Of a DNA stretch of 64,000 nt, positions 51,745-63,215 are shown in pieces (the stretch's first letter is position 1; the number at the start of each line of letters is the position of its first letter). The stretch is from positions 147,604,730-147,668,729 of the forward strand of contig CM048746.1 in NCBI GenBank assembly GCA_026315105.1, in the 5' to 3' direction. Below the pieces are notes generated by a model. The model had not been told where the DNA came from. It made no database searches and saw only the letters and a program-made list of their open reading frames with translations. A program made the translations under genes and the position numbers. This DNA comes from Locusta migratoria (lineage: Eukaryota; Arthropoda; Insecta; Orthoptera; Acrididae).

Positions 51745-53490
51745 TTTTTCTATCAAATTTAATTCATTGATGTTTCACAATATCTTTTCAAGCATCCAGC
51801 CGTTCCTGAATCCCCTCGTCCTTTTTTTCACAGATCGGGAAATCATCTGGGTAATCCATAGCTATTATGTGTTCTACAATTATGTATGGTAGCTTGGACA
51901 ATAATTATCATTTATGTCTACATTTATGATTACAATAAGGAGGCCGACGTGACAGTGGAATAATGAAATCAAATTCTAACTTTATAATTTACCTTTGTTT
52001 GTACATGAGTATTTGCTTCGATTACATTCTGACAGAAGTATCTCTATAGATAATGTTTAAATTAAATTAGTCGGTTCTGTTCCAATTTTGATAAGACATT
52101 GATTACAGTTACAAAAGACGGTAGTTAATCTATATAGCGTGGTAACAATGACTGCGTCGGAAAGAGACCGTAGAAACAAAGCACACAACATAAAAAACAT
52201 TTATTATTGACCGTGAAACGGCTTCTTGTGTGGTTTTAGGTGATGAACTAAAACATCTTCTTTAAAAGAAAGAGAAAATATCCCTTATTTTGAACAAATA
52301 TTTTACTTCGCACAATGTGAGGAATCTATGCAGTATTCCCTCGTTATTGCAAGATTCTTTAGAGGCCTGTTAATTGGTGGTAATACTTCGACGGTTCACA
52401 AAATTGAAGCCATACAGCGCGCCTTGTTGACAAACAGTAACTGCCTATAATGGCGCTGGGGTAATCGCCCTGTTTCGATTACTCCGCATTCTCTTTTGTT
52501 TCCGCTGTCTAGCTATGGTCTCACCAAATCCGCAGTGACAAATAATCGGATAAACCTCGGCATACACGCCTGAAAGCAACCAATTACGGGTCGCAGAAAC
52601 AGTACTTCCGTGCACATGCGTTCGGTAGTCAGTAGCAGTGGTGCGAACGTTGCTGTAATATACGTTTCTCGCCCTTTTAAGGAGGGAAACTGCATTACGA
52701 GGCTGTCTGTCACTGATTCTGTGGCATTTAGTTAGGGTGGGAAGAAGTAATGAGAATTTATTCACATTCTGACATCATTTCATTCATAATTCTCACTGTT
52801 TGTGTTAATTTATGTGAATAATTTCAGCCACGTATAACAACGTTACGCTGTGAGCATAGGTTGTGAGCATAGGTCTCCAATTACGTGCAGTGTAGCCATT
52901 TCGAGTTTCATCTGAAATCAAAAAGGTTTTGTGTTTATATGAATAACGTATTTTCTAACCATATGAACATCATTGCAGGTGGCAATAATGACAAGTACAG
53001 TTGTTTCAGGCGTTGAAACAATTTGCTTCGATATTCACAAATGTTTGTTTCTAATTATGCAACGAAAAAGACCCTAAATGTCATGTTCTCAACTCACAAG
53101 TTGGTTTATATAATTAATACTTGTATAAAGAATCATACTATCAATTGTCATAATCGGTTAGACTGCACGCAAATGTGTGAAACCTCATTTAGAGATAAAA
53201 GCGTTTGAAAGTAAAAAAACAATGTACCAAACTTAGCGATTAATCTGCGATTACAGCACTATATAGTAATCCCTCGTCTTCCTCATAGGCTTCATTTTGC
53301 AACAGTGCTTTCCGAGCTTACCGATCTTCCATCGATGTCAATGAACTACGCGATTCTGTCGGCTCACACGCTGGTTATTCATTTGTTCGGCGTAATTGAA
53401 GCTTTGCGTACCTGTTACAATTCCTACCTCGTTCATGACCATAAAAAGGGATGAATTTCCTTAACTGAATACGCATGATGCTAAATACGA
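51745..53490. other. Unassigned AT-rich region, about 1.75 kb
   Basis: Small frames only; no domain recognised. It may include diverged flanks of the Mutator-like element to the right. Confidence 0.4.
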
Positions 53491-53493
53491 TAC

Positions 53494-53772
53494 CTATTCA
53501 ACAACTTTTAGTCCGGAGTCCAAGTGTTTAGGAGCTAAACGCAAAATAGTGGAACTGAAACATTCATTCGCATTGTGTGTGTAGCCACCTAAACATATCT
53601 CCAGTAAATCATCCCTTGATAAATCTTCGTAGATTTGAAAAATTTCCTTCTGTACGTCGGGGTTCAATGGGGTACAATGGGGATGTCGCAGATAGGTTTG
53701 CAATATGACGACGAACAATTCATGGAGTATGTTACCAGATACTCTTTTGGATGTTTGATAGTTTGCATACAT
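53494..53772 (-). pseudogene. Mutator-like transposase fragment
   Basis: 92 codons. KEIFQIYEDLSRDDLLEICL, then GGYTHNANECFSSTILRLAP and KHLDSGLKVVE. This resembles the segment of insect Mutator-like transposases that reads DLLxxCLxGxTQNxNESFN...W..APK. The family's NESF is NECF here. Only this short part remains, and no terminal repeats were found. The assignment is from memory of the family pattern. Confidence 0.55.
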
Positions 53773-53881
53773 ATTTCAGAAATGTGGTGGAAAAGCATTA
53801 GATGAAAAACTTAAAAGAGGCTATATTACAATATTGAAGCTAGATTAGTTCCTCTATTTGGGCCTTAGTTCTTCTCTCACA

Positions 53882-54007
53882 GGAGGAATTGCTGCAGCTG
53901 ATGAACAGGTTACCGAAAATTATGAAGAGATATTCATGAGGAGTATCGCAGCGTCCATCAAGAAACTGCCACGTCACATCATCAATAAAGTGAAATTTGA
54001 CATTTAA
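53882..54007 (+). other. Possible terminal exon with BESS-like motif
   Basis: After a good 3' splice-acceptor context (TTCTTCTCTCACAG ending near 53881) the frame reads GIAAADEQVTENYEEIFMRS then IAASIKKLPRHIINKVKFDI and a stop. The pattern FMRSIAASIKKLP followed by NKVKFDI fits the C-terminal BESS motif of MADF-BESS proteins. It could equally be a transposon-borne accessory protein exon. No upstream exon was identified in the window. Confidence 0.35.
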
Positions 54008-54417
54008 ACCTAAGTTACGAGGCTTGAATGTTCCTGTAAGTCCTCTCTCGTGTCTCTAGATGCCACCTCCAGTTCTTCTTCCCTTCAATCTCCTCTCTAC
54101 CAAATTTAACAACCATTTGATGTTTTGTCGGTTGGAGGTAATCGTTACATTTTTCACCACATTTATAAAATCCAACAACAAGCACATTATATTGTTACTA
54201 TTGTTGGAAATAATTGGTAGTAATATTTAGTAATATTGTAAAGTGAATGTAAAAATTACAACAAACTGCAGAAACAGTGAGTCATTTCTATATAAACCTA
54301 TTATCTTCAGATACTTTTATTTGATAGAAATGCAAAATTACCCATATTAAGCCGATGTTTATGAATACGTTATTTTTATATACCTACTTACAGTGGTAAG
54401 TAGGGTAAGTAGGGTAA
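54008..54417. other. Unassigned spacer
   Basis: AT-rich; a short GTAAGTAGG tandem repeat at 54393-54420 leads into the LINE-R fragment. Confidence 0.45.
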
Positions 54418-54584
54418 GTGGGGTAAAAATCGCAGAGGAAGATCAAGAGATGGGTACAGTAAGCAGATTCAGACAGATGTAGGTTGCCGTTCTTATGTGG
54501 AGATGAAGAGGCTTGCTCAGGATAGGGTATTGTGGAGAGCTGCATCAAACCAGTCTCCGGACTGAAGACCACAACAACAACAAC
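54418..54584 (+). pseudogene. LINE-R 3' end fragment
   Basis: WGKNRRGRSRDGYSKQIQTD then CRSYVEMKRLAQDRV, ending at a stop and ACCACAACAACAACAAC tail. The same terminal segment is at 1660-1838 and 56960-57141. Strongly 5'-truncated. Confidence 0.85.
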
Positions 54585-55009
54585 TTACAGTGAGTGCCAT
54601 GTCTTCATCAGCTTAGATTGGGGTTTGCAGTGCACTGATAGCTGGTTCTTCAAATTTTTTTCAACAATCTTAATAAAAAAACGAATTGAGATGGATTTAG
54701 CCTCTGAACCTCTCAATACAACGGAGCAATGCTGATAAGATTTGAAGGTATTTAAAGTGTACATGATGACTGTGTTGTAGAAAATTACGCGAGTTTTAAA
54801 ATGAAATAATGCAGTCTTACTAACATGGACATGGTGACAAAATGAATATAAGAAAAATAAGTAAAATAGACTCGGAGACTTCATAGCACAGAAAACATTT
54901 AAAAGAAAAACACAAGGTGTCGGCTGTGTGTTGGCCGTTCATTGTTCATTTAAAATAAAATACCACATTGTGACTACATCAAGTTTTCGAAGCACTCATT
55001 AAAAAGTCG
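54585..55009. other. Unassigned spacer
   Basis: AT-rich; nothing recognised. Confidence 0.4.
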
Positions 55010-56600
55010 AAGATCGTAGATGGGTGGAGAGGGGGAAACGGGGGGAGAGGGTGGTGGAAAAACACACTCGATTTAAAACACAGTTGATGTATAACACAAA
55101 CGAAGGCGGGGGGGGGGGGAACACAGTGGGGGAGGCGCGGTAGTGAACCAGGATCCATGATGAGGGGATGGTAAAGAGGATTGGGTTGGTCTAATTTATG
55201 GAAAAGGTAGCGGAGGCGGAGGTGTTCAATAAAGAGGACAAGGCAGGGAAAGGGGATAAGATCATAAAGGATTCGTGTGAGGGATGGGGGGTAAAGGGGA
55301 ACATGGAAGGTGAATCGGAGAGCATGGCGTTCTAGGATCTCAAGGGGTTTGTAGAAGGATTGGGGGAAGGTGGTTGGAGCACCAGGTGGGATGGGCTACA
55401 CATAGGATGGGGCGAATAAAGGATTTGTAGGTGTAAAGGACTGTGGTAGGGTGTAGACCCCAAGTTGGGCCAATGAGGAGTGTCAGAAGGCGGAGACGGG
55501 ACTGAGCTTTATCTTGGATGGTGCAGAGGTGGGGTGTCCAGGAGAGGGATCGATCTGTTGTTAAGCCAAGGTATTTAAGGGTGGGAGTAAGGCGGGTGGG
55601 TCGAGCATGAGGGGTGAGGTAAAAGTCGTGGGGACGAAAGGAAGGCGAGCTTCGACCTACAATGATTGCCTGGATTTCGGTGGGATTGATAGAGAAGAGC
55701 CACTGGTTACACCAAATGGCAAAGAGGTAAAGATGTTGCTAGAGGAGACGTTTAGACTGGGAGCCAAAGCGAGGAAGGCAGTGTCATTGGCACACTGAAA
55801 GCGATGGACAGGAGGGGCAGGCTTTGGCAAGTTGGAGGTGTAGAGGTGGTACAGGAGGGGAGAGAGAATGGAACCTTGTTGCACGCCAGCAGAGGGGTAG
55901 AAGAGATGGGAGTCAGAATTATGGACTGTGACTTAGATAGGGAAATGGGAAAGAAAGGAGGCATTGACTCAGATGAGGTTGATGGGGAGTGTATAGGTGT
56001 GGAGTTTGAAGAGCAGTTCCAAGGAGAATTGAGCTGGAGGGAGAGGAGTTGAGTGAGGCGGAGGAGTTGATCGTCGGAGGAGAAGGAAGGTCAAACGCCA
56101 CTCTGGGTGGTCAGGCAGAAGGTGATGAATACGGAGATGGTGGTAGATTTGGAGGTGGGCATTAAGCTGTGTAACTGATTGACACCAGTCCCTTCATTTT
56201 TTGGCAGTCAGGAGGCTGCGTGTCTCTGGAGTTGCTGGTGGTGGAGGAGTGTGTCCCAGTCATGGGTCCGAAGAAAGGAGCAGTATAGGTGGCGGGATTC
56301 CCATAGGAGCAGGACAGCTTGTGGAGGGGAGGGTGGGTCGGTGGGACTGAATGGCTTTGTTGGGGAGAGGATGGCATCAGGCAAGGTCTGCTGGAGTAAA
56401 GAGGCTGCATTGTCAATATCATCAGGAGAGTGGAGGGCATGACTTTCGACTTGGTGGGTGATAGAGAGGTGGAAACCATCCCAGTCTCCCCGGGAGTAAT
56501 CACGGACGAGTTTGAGAGACAGAGACGACAGGGATTTTGAGGGGGACGGAGATTCAGGGTGAAGGTGAGGAAAATAGTAACGAATAAAATAATGCATACA
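55010..56600 (-). pseudogene. Jockey-type LINE reverse transcriptase, frameshifted
   Basis: Minus strand from the 5' side: ESHALHSPDDIDNAASLLQQ with LLLWESRHLYCSFLR (56240-56470), the pre-RT linker; then a deletion; then QQGSILSPLLYHLYTSNLPK and FQCANDTAFLAL (55780-55880), where the catalytic FxYADDT is FQCANDT (first Asp lost). The 3' part continues in several frames to about 55200 (HTIQDKAQSRLRLL, ILERHALRFTFHVP). Purine-rich composition on the plus strand comes from Pro/Ser-rich coding. Inactive. Confidence 0.78.
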
Positions 56601-56692
56601 TCGATTTGTTTTTTCTTTTTTCAGAATGGTTATGGGATAAAAAGCGTTTCAGAAGAAGAGAAATTTGTTAATATACAATATTATTTTAAATG

Positions 56693-57141
56693 TTAGGAAG
56701 TGCTTTCTGAAACCATTTGTCTGGAGTGTAGCATTCTTGGGAGGGAAACGTGGAAGATAAGAAGTACAGAAAAAATATGATAGCTTTCCAAATATGTGGT
56801 GCTATAGACGAATGCTGAAGATTGAATGAGTAGATAACGTAACTAATGAGAAGGTACTTAACTGAATTGGGGAGAAAAGGAGTTTCTGGCATGTCCTGAC
56901 TAACAGAAAGGAGAGATTGATGGGACACTTTCTGAGACATCAAGGAATCGTCAACTTAGCATTAGAAGGAAGTGTATGGGGTAAAAATCGTAGAGGGGGA
57001 CCGAAGGACGAAAACAGTAAGCAGATTTAAAAGGCTGTAGGTCGCCGTTCGTATTCTCAGATGAAGAGATTTGCATAGGACAGCGTAGCATGGAGAGCTG
57101 CATGAAACCAGTCTGCGGACTGAAGACCACAACAACAACAT
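56693..57141 (+). pseudogene. LINE-R RT C-terminal fragment
   Basis: FQMWCYRRMLKI (56785-56820), VTNEKVLN, RLMGHFLRHQGIV, WGKNRRGGPKDENSKQI and NQSAD before the stop, then the ACCACAACAACAACA tail. Several in-frame stops. Parallel to 1381-1838. Confidence 0.83.
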
Positions 57142-57302
57142 AGGTGACATAAACGTTTTCTGGGTGTTGTACCGCGTCATGTAAGAAGGCTATTACTTAA
57201 ATAACCGACGTTTCGGCCAACGTTACAGTGGCCTTCACCCAGTAAGTAATAGCCTTCTTACATCATGACGCGGTACAACACCCAGAAAACCTTTATGTCA
57301 TC
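57142..57302. repeat. PAL-6, compact hairpin repeat
   Basis: Arms of 57-59 bp (57142-57198 and 57244-57302) are near-perfect inverted copies: CTGGGTGTTGTACCGCGTCA pairs with TGACGCGGTACAACACCCAG, and AAGAAGGCTATTACTT with AAGTAATAGCCTTCTT. The loop has GACGTTTCGGCCAACGTTAC. It abuts the LINE-R tail. No TSD defined. Confidence 0.85.
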
Positions 57303-57887
57303 TGACTCTGGCCGCGGAAGCCTACGTAATTATATCAACAACATCGATGTTTATAGATGTACAATATTAATTACTTCCGTGCGAAGCCTGGCGCGTCAGT
57401 GGTCTCACAAATAAATGTGTGTGATATCTCCGACCATTCTTGGTGTCCCGCGGTGTGTAACTAAACTGTTTTTCACGGCGGCAGCACGACCACTCCCTCC
57501 GTCCATTACGCCAGCCGCCGCGCCACGTCTATTTCTGCCCGTGGTCCCTGGGCGTGTAGTGGCGCGAGCGGCAGGCGGTAGTTTCTGGGCTTGTCGCGAC
57601 TGCCGAGGTGATCGATGCGGGGGCAAAGTGTTTCTGCGGAGATCCTTGTCTGGCCTGGCCAGGCCGCAGTCACGCCAGCGCTCCGCAGTCGGCGCGGCGC
57701 GGAGCGGCGGAAAGAACGGCCGCCGTCTGAATTATTCAGCCAGTCACGGAAGGCCAGGGGCCGCGCCACGCAGCACACCCACCTACTGTGGGGCCGCGGC
57801 TGCCGCTGCCCTCTCACGTCACTACACCTATTCTTACTGACAGAGCACCTGCTGTACCCCATGTAGACTGTCTGTAATAATCTAATA
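57303..57887. other. Spacer with a CpG-rich block
   Basis: 57475-57810 is GC- and CpG-rich (CGCCAGCCGCCGCGCCACG, GTCGGCGCGGCGCGGAGCGG). It resembles a promoter CpG island or a GC-rich repeat; no supported coding frame. Confidence 0.4.
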
Positions 57888-58049
57888 CACGGTGATTCTA
57901 AAGTCACTATGCATTTCAGTGATATAGTAACTGAATGTTTGTTTCCTGCAGATACTACGACAGAATGCTAACCAAGGAAGAACGTTCGTTGTTGTTTCTG
58001 CTCGTCTTCGTGGACTGACGTATGAACAGGTGCGAACAGACTTTGTAGT

Positions 58050-59080
58050 GTAACAAGTGATACTACAATCCAATGAACCGACATAAGAATGTCAAATAGC
58101 TTATTTTTTAGTAAACCGTTTATGGAGAAATATTTTCTTCTGATTTTTTTTCTGTCTCTATTTTTCGGTCCTAGTGTAGCTTACAACATAATATTCATTT
58201 TCATCTACCGGAATTTTTAAAATATTAATTTAATTAGACAGATTTGTTTTAGTTTAATCTAATGCAGTATCTATTCATTCTAAGTTCTTGATGCCACTCC
58301 AAACCTGGCCTTACAACTGTCATATGTAACACCATCTATAATTATCACACAGAATTATTATCAAGGTACTTATATAAATTTATTTATCAGCATTATCAGT
58401 TTATTTGTAATGCTAGGTAGTATCAGTTCCCAGGTTATATTCAAATTTATTCCTTGTTTTATTCTTCACACATTTTATATTCATTTATTACTGTTTAGTT
58501 TTTAAGTTGTTAACTGTAATAACACAATGTCAAAGAAGTGTTATACTATGTATGTCGATCTAAGTGGAGACAATTGTCATCTCTTCCCATACTGTATCTA
58601 AGCATTGTAACCTCTTTGACACAGCAGTAAATACTCTGAAGATGGCCTAATAAGCCGAAAACTGGTTAAGTAAACAAAAATAAACTTGTAGAACACACAC
58701 AAAATTGTTTTTTAATTTATCTATTTTTCAGATTAATTATCAATTATTTTTTGATGAAAAGTATTATGTAAAGTGAATTTGAATGTAAATCAACTTAAAT
58801 GTCAAGGAATAAGTATGTAATTAGCATGCTCTATGAACCTTGGTTCTTTTGTTTTATGAGTTGAGGAGATTTTGTTACATTGTTGTGGGAGAGAGATGTG
58901 AGACGAGAGTGTTGGTCTCAAGTTCGAGGCAATAATGTATTTCTTAGAAAAGTAAATGAGTGGATTCTACTATAAAACTCCTATAAAGTTACTGGGCAGT
59001 AAATGATCGTTATAGTTATTCTCTCTGATTTGACCAAAAAGTAATCTCGGGAATTATTACGAGTTCGAGAACACTTATAC
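58050..59080. other. AT-rich insert within the DD41D-like element
   Basis: No coding. It holds a segment GATGGCCTAATAAGCCGAAA followed by CTGGTTAAGTAAAC (58640-58675) that I associate with a dispersed repeat of unknown class. Confidence 0.4.
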
Positions 59081-59628
59081 AAAGAAGAAAACGCACGAGG
59101 AACAGAGTGGCTGGGACTCACATTGCGTCATCTTAATTGTAGAGAAGATTCAAGCCAGAATAGTAAATTTTACTTAAATTGCAACAAAATAAAGAGTTCT
59201 GGTGCTATTCAATTTTACCATATACGGCCCTTTAGAATTTCAAGTTCTGCAGAGGTAACACTACAACTTTGTTCGTCGATTCCGCAAAACAGGTCCCACC
59301 AGGCTTGCTATAAAGACCCTAGTCAATAAATTCCAGCGTACTAATAGTGTTGCATGTGAAGAACGTCGAGGGAGGCCAGCTATAACGCCAGACCCAGTGC
59401 AAAGTGTGCACGATGCGATCACATGTAGCCCTTCCGCATCTTCCAGGAGACTTAGTAGGGAGCTTGGTATTCCTCAAACCACTGTATGGAGATTTCTTCC
59501 TTACAAACTGTACACAAGTGCTTACGATATCCAGCTCGTATATAAGCTTGATGCGGAGGGACATGCAGCCAGACAAGCTATATGCCATGATCTGCTACAA
59601 GCTGTGGAAAATGATATATCTACATCTA

Positions 59629-60560
59629 CAGGGTGTTACAAAAACGTACGGCCAAACTTTGAGGAAACTTTCCTCACACACAAAGAAAGAAAATATGTTA
59701 CGTGGACATGTGTCCGGAAACGCTTAATTTCCATGTTAGAGCTCATTTTATTACTTCTCTTCAAATCACATTAATCATGGAATGGAAACACACAGCAACA
59801 GAACGTACCAGCGTGACTTCAAACATTTTGTTATAGGAAATGTTCAAAATGTCCTCCGTTAGGGAGGATACATGCATCCACCCTCCATCGCATGGAATCC
59901 CTGATGCGCTGATGCAGCCCTGGAGAATGGCGTATTGTATCACAGCCGTCTACAATACGAGCACGAAGAGTATCTACATTTGGTACCGGGGTTGCGTAGA
60001 CAAGAGCTTTCAAATGCCCCCATAAATAAATGTCAAGAGGGTTGAGGTCAGGAGAGCGTGGAGGCCATGGAATTGGTCCGCCTCTACCAATCCATCGGTC
60101 ACCGAATCTGTTGTTGAGAAGCATACGAACACGTCGACTGAAATGAACAGGAGCTTCATCGTGCATCAACCACATGTTGTGTCGTACTTGTAAAGGCACA
60201 TGTTCTAGCAGCACAGGTAGAGTCTCCCGTATGAAATCATGATAACGTGCTCCAGTGAGCGTAGGTGGAAGAACATGAGGCCCAATCAAGACATCACCAA
60301 CAATTCCTGCCCAAACGTTCACAGAAAATCTGTGTTGATGACGTGAATCGAGGAAGTACAGTACATACTAACGAAACAAGTGGGCATTTTGACAATTGTC
60401 TGCACGAATTATTTCAATTTACATTTAAAGAGAAATACTAAAATGAGCTCTAACATGGAAATTAAGCGTTTCCGGACAAATGTCTACATAACATATTTTC
60501 TTTCTTTGTGTATGAAGAATGTTTACTGAAAGTTTGGCCGTACTTTTTTGTAACACCCTG
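59629..60560 (-). mobile_element. Small DD41D transposon, complete ends, nested
   Basis: TA at 59627-59628 and 60561-60562. Inverted terminal repeats of about 130 bp: CAGGGTGTTACAAAAACGTA then CGGCCAAACTTT at the left, mirrored at the right; blocks CACAAAGAAAGAAAATATGT and GGAAACGCTTAATTTCCATG are shared. Total length 932 bp; it keeps only the C-terminal half of its transposase. Confidence 0.92.
59831..60322 (-). CDS. DD41D transposase, C-terminal half, open frame
   Basis: 163 codons without a stop. VWAGIVGDVLIGPHVLPPTL, then NMWLMHDEAPVHFSRRVRML (second catalytic Asp), DRWIGRGGPIPWPPRSPDLN and PLDIYLWGHLKALVY (third Asp). 41 residues lie between these Asp, which defines the DD41D type. The N-terminal DNA-binding region and the first catalytic Asp are deleted, so this copy would be non-autonomous. 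Confidence 0.85.
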   Translation of the reverse strand: MNVWAGIVGDVLIGPHVLPPTLTGARYHDFIRETLPVLLEHVPLQVRHNMWLMHDEAPVHFSRRVRMLLNNRFGDRWIGRGGPIPWPPRSPDLNPLDIYLWGHLKALVYATPVPNVDTLRARIVDGCDTIRHSPGLHQRIRDSMRWRVDACILPNGGHFEHFL

Positions 60561-61308
60561 TACATGGGATACTCTTCAAATCACATTTAAGTGCCTGTCA
60601 GAGGCAAAACGTCTTGTTCAGTGATGAAGCTACATTTCATACCTGTGAACATGTGAATAGACACAAATGCAGGATCTGGGCAGACGAACAACCAAGTGTG
60701 CTGCAGGAGTGGCAATGGGACACAGAAAAGTTAATGTACGGTTGTGGGTAATGAAGTCAACAGTTTACGAGCCCTTCTTCTTCGCAGAACAAACCGTTAC
60801 TGCAACCACATATATAGATATGTTGGAACAGTTTTTGGAGCCCCAGTTGATATCTGATGGGATTATGGATATTGTTGTTTTTGAACAGGATGATGCACCA
60901 ACGCATTTTGCCCTCGTTGTTCGAGATTATCTGAACTAACATTTCCCGGTAGATGAATTGCTCGTGCCTCTCCACAGATGTGGGCACCCCACTCTCCTGA
61001 CTTGACACCCTTAAACTTTTTTTCATGGGGGTTTATCAAGTCTAAGGTATACCAGGTGAAGATCCGCAACACTGAACACCGAACACAGCGGATTCGAGCT
61101 GCAGCTGCTGACATTACACCAGATATGCTTGGGCAGGTTTTTCGGTCTACAGTGGAGCGCTGATGGCTGTGCCTAAAAATGCAAGGTGGTCACACTGAAA
61201 TGTACTGAAATTGTGCCCTATTGTAACATGTGTTGCAGTGCCATTACATACTAGTTAATAAAATTTGTTTAAGTACAAAATGTCTAGTGACTTTAGAATC
61301 ACCGAGTA

Positions 61309-63215
61309 ATTAACTATGACTTACGTTCCAGCTATACAAATTCTGTGATTCCTTAATTTTTCCCGACGTATATTCAAAAAACTTACGTGTGTGCATCCAG
61401 GTATAAATGTTGATGTGACGTTGCTATTCGTCACAACGCCGACGATATACGCAAGTCGCCGCGCCAGTACAAGACGGGCGATAAGTCGCTCTACAGTGCT
61501 TCGGCCGCTGGGGGCGCCCACAGTCTCTGTACCTCTTTGCTTGCTTCGCGCGCCGGCCAGTAGGAAGAAGGGGGCTCTCCTATGGCGCGCCACAGCAACA
61601 CCAGGAAGTTTTACAGTTCCGATCCAGGAGTTAACATAAGAGTTCCATATACGAGAGCCAGCAGTCTACCTTAGTACTAGCCGAACAGCCTACTCTTGCC
61701 ATGCTAATTGATACATTGCAAAACACGATAATAGGAGGAATTTTTGTACCCCTAAAAGCACAGCAAAGTTTAGTATTTCATCTGTAATAAAAGTATATAT
61801 GGACTGATCAGTTCTTTTAGTTACAGACCCATATCCACATCCTTGCTAGTCATCTCTCATCTTCTGAACCAACTGCATCCTGGAGACATAACAAATCCCG
61901 ACACCGGTGATATTTCGGTAGGAGTACATCCTGCCATTTTCAAGGCAATACTGTAGTAAGGAAGCGATGAAAAACGACGTTTAAAACCTCGGTTCACAAT
62001 GACACAACGAGCAAGAATGCAAGCAGCACCATCACACTACCAAAGATGAAAACCAATTGCAATGTTGTTAATAAACGTCATTCTTCAGAGGGTGAGGTGG
62101 AATTAATTTTGTCCTCCTGTTTTTGGACAAGTGAGAGAGTAGGATTCCACAAGAATTCAAAGAAAAACCTCCATCCCTATTCAACAGGTTATCCACTAGT
62201 TTTATTTCAATCGTTTCATTGATATCACAAACTAGTGATCCGAGAAATACGTTCTGATACTTTTTTTGTAAACATATTTCAAATTTTTTATCACTAAAAG
62301 AGATAAATATTTAAGATTTTAACAAAACAAGTTTTTTCGCGTTACTCTGTATTTGTCACATCATGCCTACGAACTATGTGTTGCAAGGAAAAATAATTTT
62401 ACAATTTTCTTCAGTGCTGTATGTTGATGATATCTGCAAACGTTATGGCTAATAGAGTCAGAGATAGTGAAGTAGCAAATTAAAATCTCACGTCTGACTC
62501 AGAACCTTTACCAAACCAACATCCGAAATGTAGTATGCGACAAACATTTTCCCTTTACACTTTTTTGGGGGTTGTAAGTGAGAAAAAGTTTCGTAAAGGT
62601 TTGAATTTATTTCAGCAGTTGTAATTCGTCGGGTGCTCCAAACGAGCTTAAATTTCATAGAGTGGATAACACACGAGTTACAGCGCTCCTTTCGGCAACC
62701 TATGAAACTCGGCAGCCATATTGACGGTTTTCGGTAAACTTGAGGATTCTTTTGTTGTTGTTGAACGTGAAGTGCTGCATTTAGTGTACATTGTGCTTAG
62801 TGTATATTTTCTGTGTAAATTTTGCTTCTGAAATATTCCTAAAGGGTGTTCAGCTTTTAATTGCATATATCGAAGTGATAAAACGAGAAATATTTTGTGC
62901 ATGAACACCAGATGGTTTGCCTTGTTTGATCTCAGTCCGTATAGATTTCTACCTAGTGTTTGTGTTTTTGAGATGTTTCTTCTCTGTTTTTGGTTGTGTT
63001 TGATGAAAGAGAATCTTATCTGTTGAATGATAAAATAAAAACTTTCGAGAGTCCACATCTCCTTTAAACCTATTTTTATTTGTGTTGACAATATTTGATC
63101 GACCATTGTTGACATGGGCGAAGTGTGGAAGCAATGTTTGTGTTCCTTGCAGAAATATTTACTTATTTCAACATGGCATCAACGAAAGTTAATAACAATA
63201 CATTACCTGGGGTGT
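61309..63215. other. Unassigned region, about 1.9 kb
   Basis: 61430-61600 is CpG-rich (GTCGCCGCGCCAG, GCGCGCCGGCCAG); the rest is AT-rich. A 145-codon minus-strand frame (62678-63115) shows no known domain. A segment CCCGACACCGGTGATATTTC then GGTAGGAGTACATCCTGCCA (61897-61938) looks like part of a dispersed repeat. Confidence 0.4.

Larger units (their letters stand above)
57970..61165 (+). pseudogene. DD41D-like transposase, multiply interrupted
   Basis: Start LTKEERSLLFLL (57970). HTH region after the first insertion: YNFVRRFRKTGPTRLAIKTL, EERRGRPAITPDPVQSVHDA then RRLSRELGIPQTTVWR (59262-59495). C-terminal half after the second insertion: FSDEATFHTCEHVNRHKCRI (first Asp, 60615-60675), YEPFFFAEQTVTATTYIDML, VVFEQDDAPTHFA (second Asp, about 60880), and WAPHSPDLTPLNFFSWGFIK (60978-61035), where the third catalytic Asp is Asn. 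About 41 residues separate the last two sites. Stops and frame changes are frequent. Confidence 0.8.
57888..61306 (+). mobile_element. Tc1/mariner-type (DD41D-like) element with nested insertions
   Basis: Terminal repeats CACGGTGATTCTAAAGTCAC at 57888 and TAGTGACTTTAGAATCACCG ending near 61304. TA at 57886-57887 and 61307-61308. The transposase is on the plus strand in pieces. Inside are about 1 kb of AT-rich foreign sequence (58050-59080), a tiny LINE-J 3' fragment (about 59615-59626 plus 60563-60605) and a complete small DD41D element (59629-60560). Confidence 0.85.

Noticed and set aside
62678..63115. 145-codon minus-strand frame as a gene
   Set aside because: No known domain, no start or splice context I can support, AT-rich composition and overlapping frames of similar length nearby.
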